NCBI GenBank assembly: GCA_019636375.1
Contig: JAHBXS010000001.1
Coordinates: forward strand, 248,001-312,000
DNA from: Pirellulaceae bacterium
Lineage (GTDB): Bacteria; Planctomycetota; Planctomycetia; Pirellulales; Pirellulaceae
Reading direction: 5' to 3'
Length of the DNA: 64,000 bases
Shown one piece after another: positions 62,608 through 64,000 of the stretch. The notes under the pieces are model-generated. The model searched no databases. It saw only the letters and a list, made by a program, of their open reading frames with translations, and was not told the origin of the DNA. The first letter of the stretch is position 1; each line of letters begins with the position of its first letter. The position numbers and the translations under genes are program-made.

Positions 62608-64000
62608 TTAGTCTACCCTCCAAAAGTAGCTCGTCGAACGTCCGCCCCCTTGTTTCACTGCAATCTCCAACTCGACAAGCAGATTGAAATCAGATGCCAG
62701 CGTCACCTTGGAAACGCCAAACCGGTCTTCGCAAATACGATTGGTCAGTTTTTCACCTTGGGCCAGCATTGCCACCATCTCCCTCTGCCGCTCATTCAAT
62801 TGGGCTTCCACGGCAGGCTCAATCAAAACACGACTCGCATTGGCAGGAACCTTTAGTCGCTCCAGATCATCACCCGGCCCGAAGAACGTCACCTCAAAGT
62901 AGCCATCTTGCGTCCCAAGTACCGGACGATCCAAGCCGTGATTCAGCATCTCGTCGCGCATTCGCCCAAAGCCGCTACCACGCTCTTCGATCCGATGAAA
63001 GAACGACAGGCCCTGCGCGATCGAGGGATTGCGGCTACAAGGATGGTATTTGCCTTTGCGGATGTCGGTTAATTTTAGCGGTGACGGTAACATACCTGGA
63101 CTCGAAATGGTAACGCGATCCGAGAACACACGCAGCAGGATCTTTTGGCCATCCTGCTCGTAGCGGCGATGGGCGACGGCGTTCACCAACGCTTCCCGCA
63201 ACGCTTCGACGGGATACTCATCCAGTTTAATTCGATTCAGCCCGACAACACGCATCGGATGCCGCGTATTTCGCATCACAAAATCAAGAGCGCGATCGAT
63301 CGCCACCGGCATCGGTTGTCGGATGTCCTCTTGGTCATCCGGTTTACTCGTCGGCTCGTTACCATGAAACGCGTCGGCCAGGATGCGACACTGGGGAAAC
63401 GCAACCGTCGGGTCTTTGGCCAGCAGTACAACACCGGCAGCACTTGCTGTTATGGAACCGGTCTCTTGATTATGGCGTAACAGTCCTCGCGATATCAAAC
63501 ACTGTTGCATCGCAGTCTTGGTCAGTCGTCGTCCTGAAATTCCCTCAGCCCGTTCAACCAGTATTTTGACCTGCGTCAGATCCAACTGATTCCATGATAC
63601 TTCGGTTGTTTGCTTGCCAAAGTTCGAAGCCGTTTCGATGGTGGATTCAGCAATTTCATCTTCGTCACTGGTAGGCGAAACTCCTTGATCGACTTTCAGT
63701 TGTTTCACCAGGGCAGCTCGAAGCTCTGTCTGCAATTCACAGTAGTTTGCGAAGCGTTTGTACTTGAGCTTGTCTGCCCGGATTTCCTTCAGCAGCTTAT
63801 CTCGAAGCTCCGGCTCACGTTTCGAATCATCCGCTCCTTTGATAAACACAAAGCAGGCAAGTTTGCGTTTCTTGGCTTCGCGATATTCCAAGTGTGTAAT
63901 CGACAAATCACTTTCGGCGTAACCGTATTGATTACCGACGATCAGAGCAAAGTACCGGCACGATTCAATTTCTTCGAGACATTCTTTCGTCGCATCTTTC
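62608..64000 (-). CDS. DUF4062 / GHKL-ATPase protein, 5' end outside window
   Basis: At least 464 residues; the frame runs off the window end. The N-terminal part includes CRYFALIVGNQYGYAESD and SITHLEYREAKKRKL, the DUF4062 domain (a TIR-like fold) found in signalling and defence proteins. Next comes a helical region and an AlbA/RecG-like C-terminal ATPase (HATPase_c_4 type) with LREALVNAVAHRRY and RNPSIAQGLSF-HRIEERGSGFGRM, and a winged-helix DNA-binding end (LTNRICEDRFGVSKVTLAS). It precedes hsdR on the same strand by 267 bases, so it may regulate or accompany the R-M system. Role inferred. Confidence 0.88.
   Translation of the reverse strand, partial: KDATKECLEEIESCRYFALIVGNQYGYAESDLSITHLEYREAKKRKLACFVFIKGADDSKREPELRDKLLKEIRADKLKYKRFANYCELQTELRAALVKQLKVDQGVSPTSDEDEIAESTIETASNFGKQTTEVSWNQLDLTQVKILVERAEGISGRRLTKTAMQQCLISRGLLRHNQETGSITASAAGVVLLAKDPTVAFPQCRILADAFHGNEPTSKPDDQEDIRQPMPVAIDRALDFVMRNTRHPMRVVGLNRIKLDEYPVEALREALVNAVAHRRYEQDGQKILLRVFSDRVTISSPGMLPSPLKLTDIRKGKYHPCSRNPSIAQGLSFFHRIEERGSGFGRMRDEMLNHGLDRPVLGTQDGYFEVTFFGPGDDLERLKVPANASRVLIEPAVEAQLNERQREMVAMLAQGEKLTNRICEDRFGVSKVTLASDFNLLVELEIAVKQGGGRSTSYFWRVD

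Overview
The window looks like chromosome of a planctomycete, probably near Pirellulales. Evidence: a PEP-CTERM protein, two ECF sigma factors (one next to a membrane-anchored Ser/Thr kinase), a pseudokinase with the N-terminal segment usual in planctomycete kinases, the MoxR/DUF58/BatA cluster with a divergent DUF4159 protein, a Cys-rich secreted protein, many secreted proteins of unknown function, and moderate GC. No tRNA or rRNA gene was found; the one clear RNA gene is rnpB (RNase P RNA, 52440-52811).

Layout. 1-12 kb: end of a HEAT-like protein, secreted and PEP-CTERM proteins, a coupled SMP-30 lactonase and Na/Pi cotransporter, a giant MscS channel, an Rpn-type nuclease and unknown proteins. 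13-23 kb: O6-alkylguanine methyltransferase, TrmH-type RNA methylase, SAM methyltransferase, S9 peptidase, a repeat-rich gap with a YD-repeat relic, a FabZ-like dehydratase, a ROK kinase and LepA. 23.7-29.4 kb: a nonulosonic (pseudaminic-type) acid cluster, pseB - IS - pseC - spsF/pseF - pseG::pseH. An 846-bp IS5-family element sits exactly in the pseB stop codon, and no PseI synthase is present. 29.4-34 kb: pyrophosphatase, an AbgT transporter carrying an inserted PDZ domain, a 1.2-kb gap and the Cys-rich protein. 34-44 kb: DUF4159 protein divergent from moxR-DUF58-batA, then ECF sigma and kinase. 44-58 kb: Flp pilin, oxidoreductase, GT-C-like membrane protein, ECF sigma/FecR-like pair, MnmD, lipoprotein, rnpB, pseudokinase, DUF3311/SSS symporter, YbgC-type thioesterase. 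58-64 kb: a defence-like region with an eroded PD-(D/E)XK nuclease gene, type I restriction subunit HsdR, and a DUF4062/GHKL-ATPase protein cut by the window end.

Most notable: the PDZ domain inside a membrane transporter; the IS whose insertion rebuilt the stop codon it hit; the split Pse pathway; the decayed nuclease beside the R-M genes; and several families of palindromic intergenic repeats. I saw no CRISPR array or prophage.
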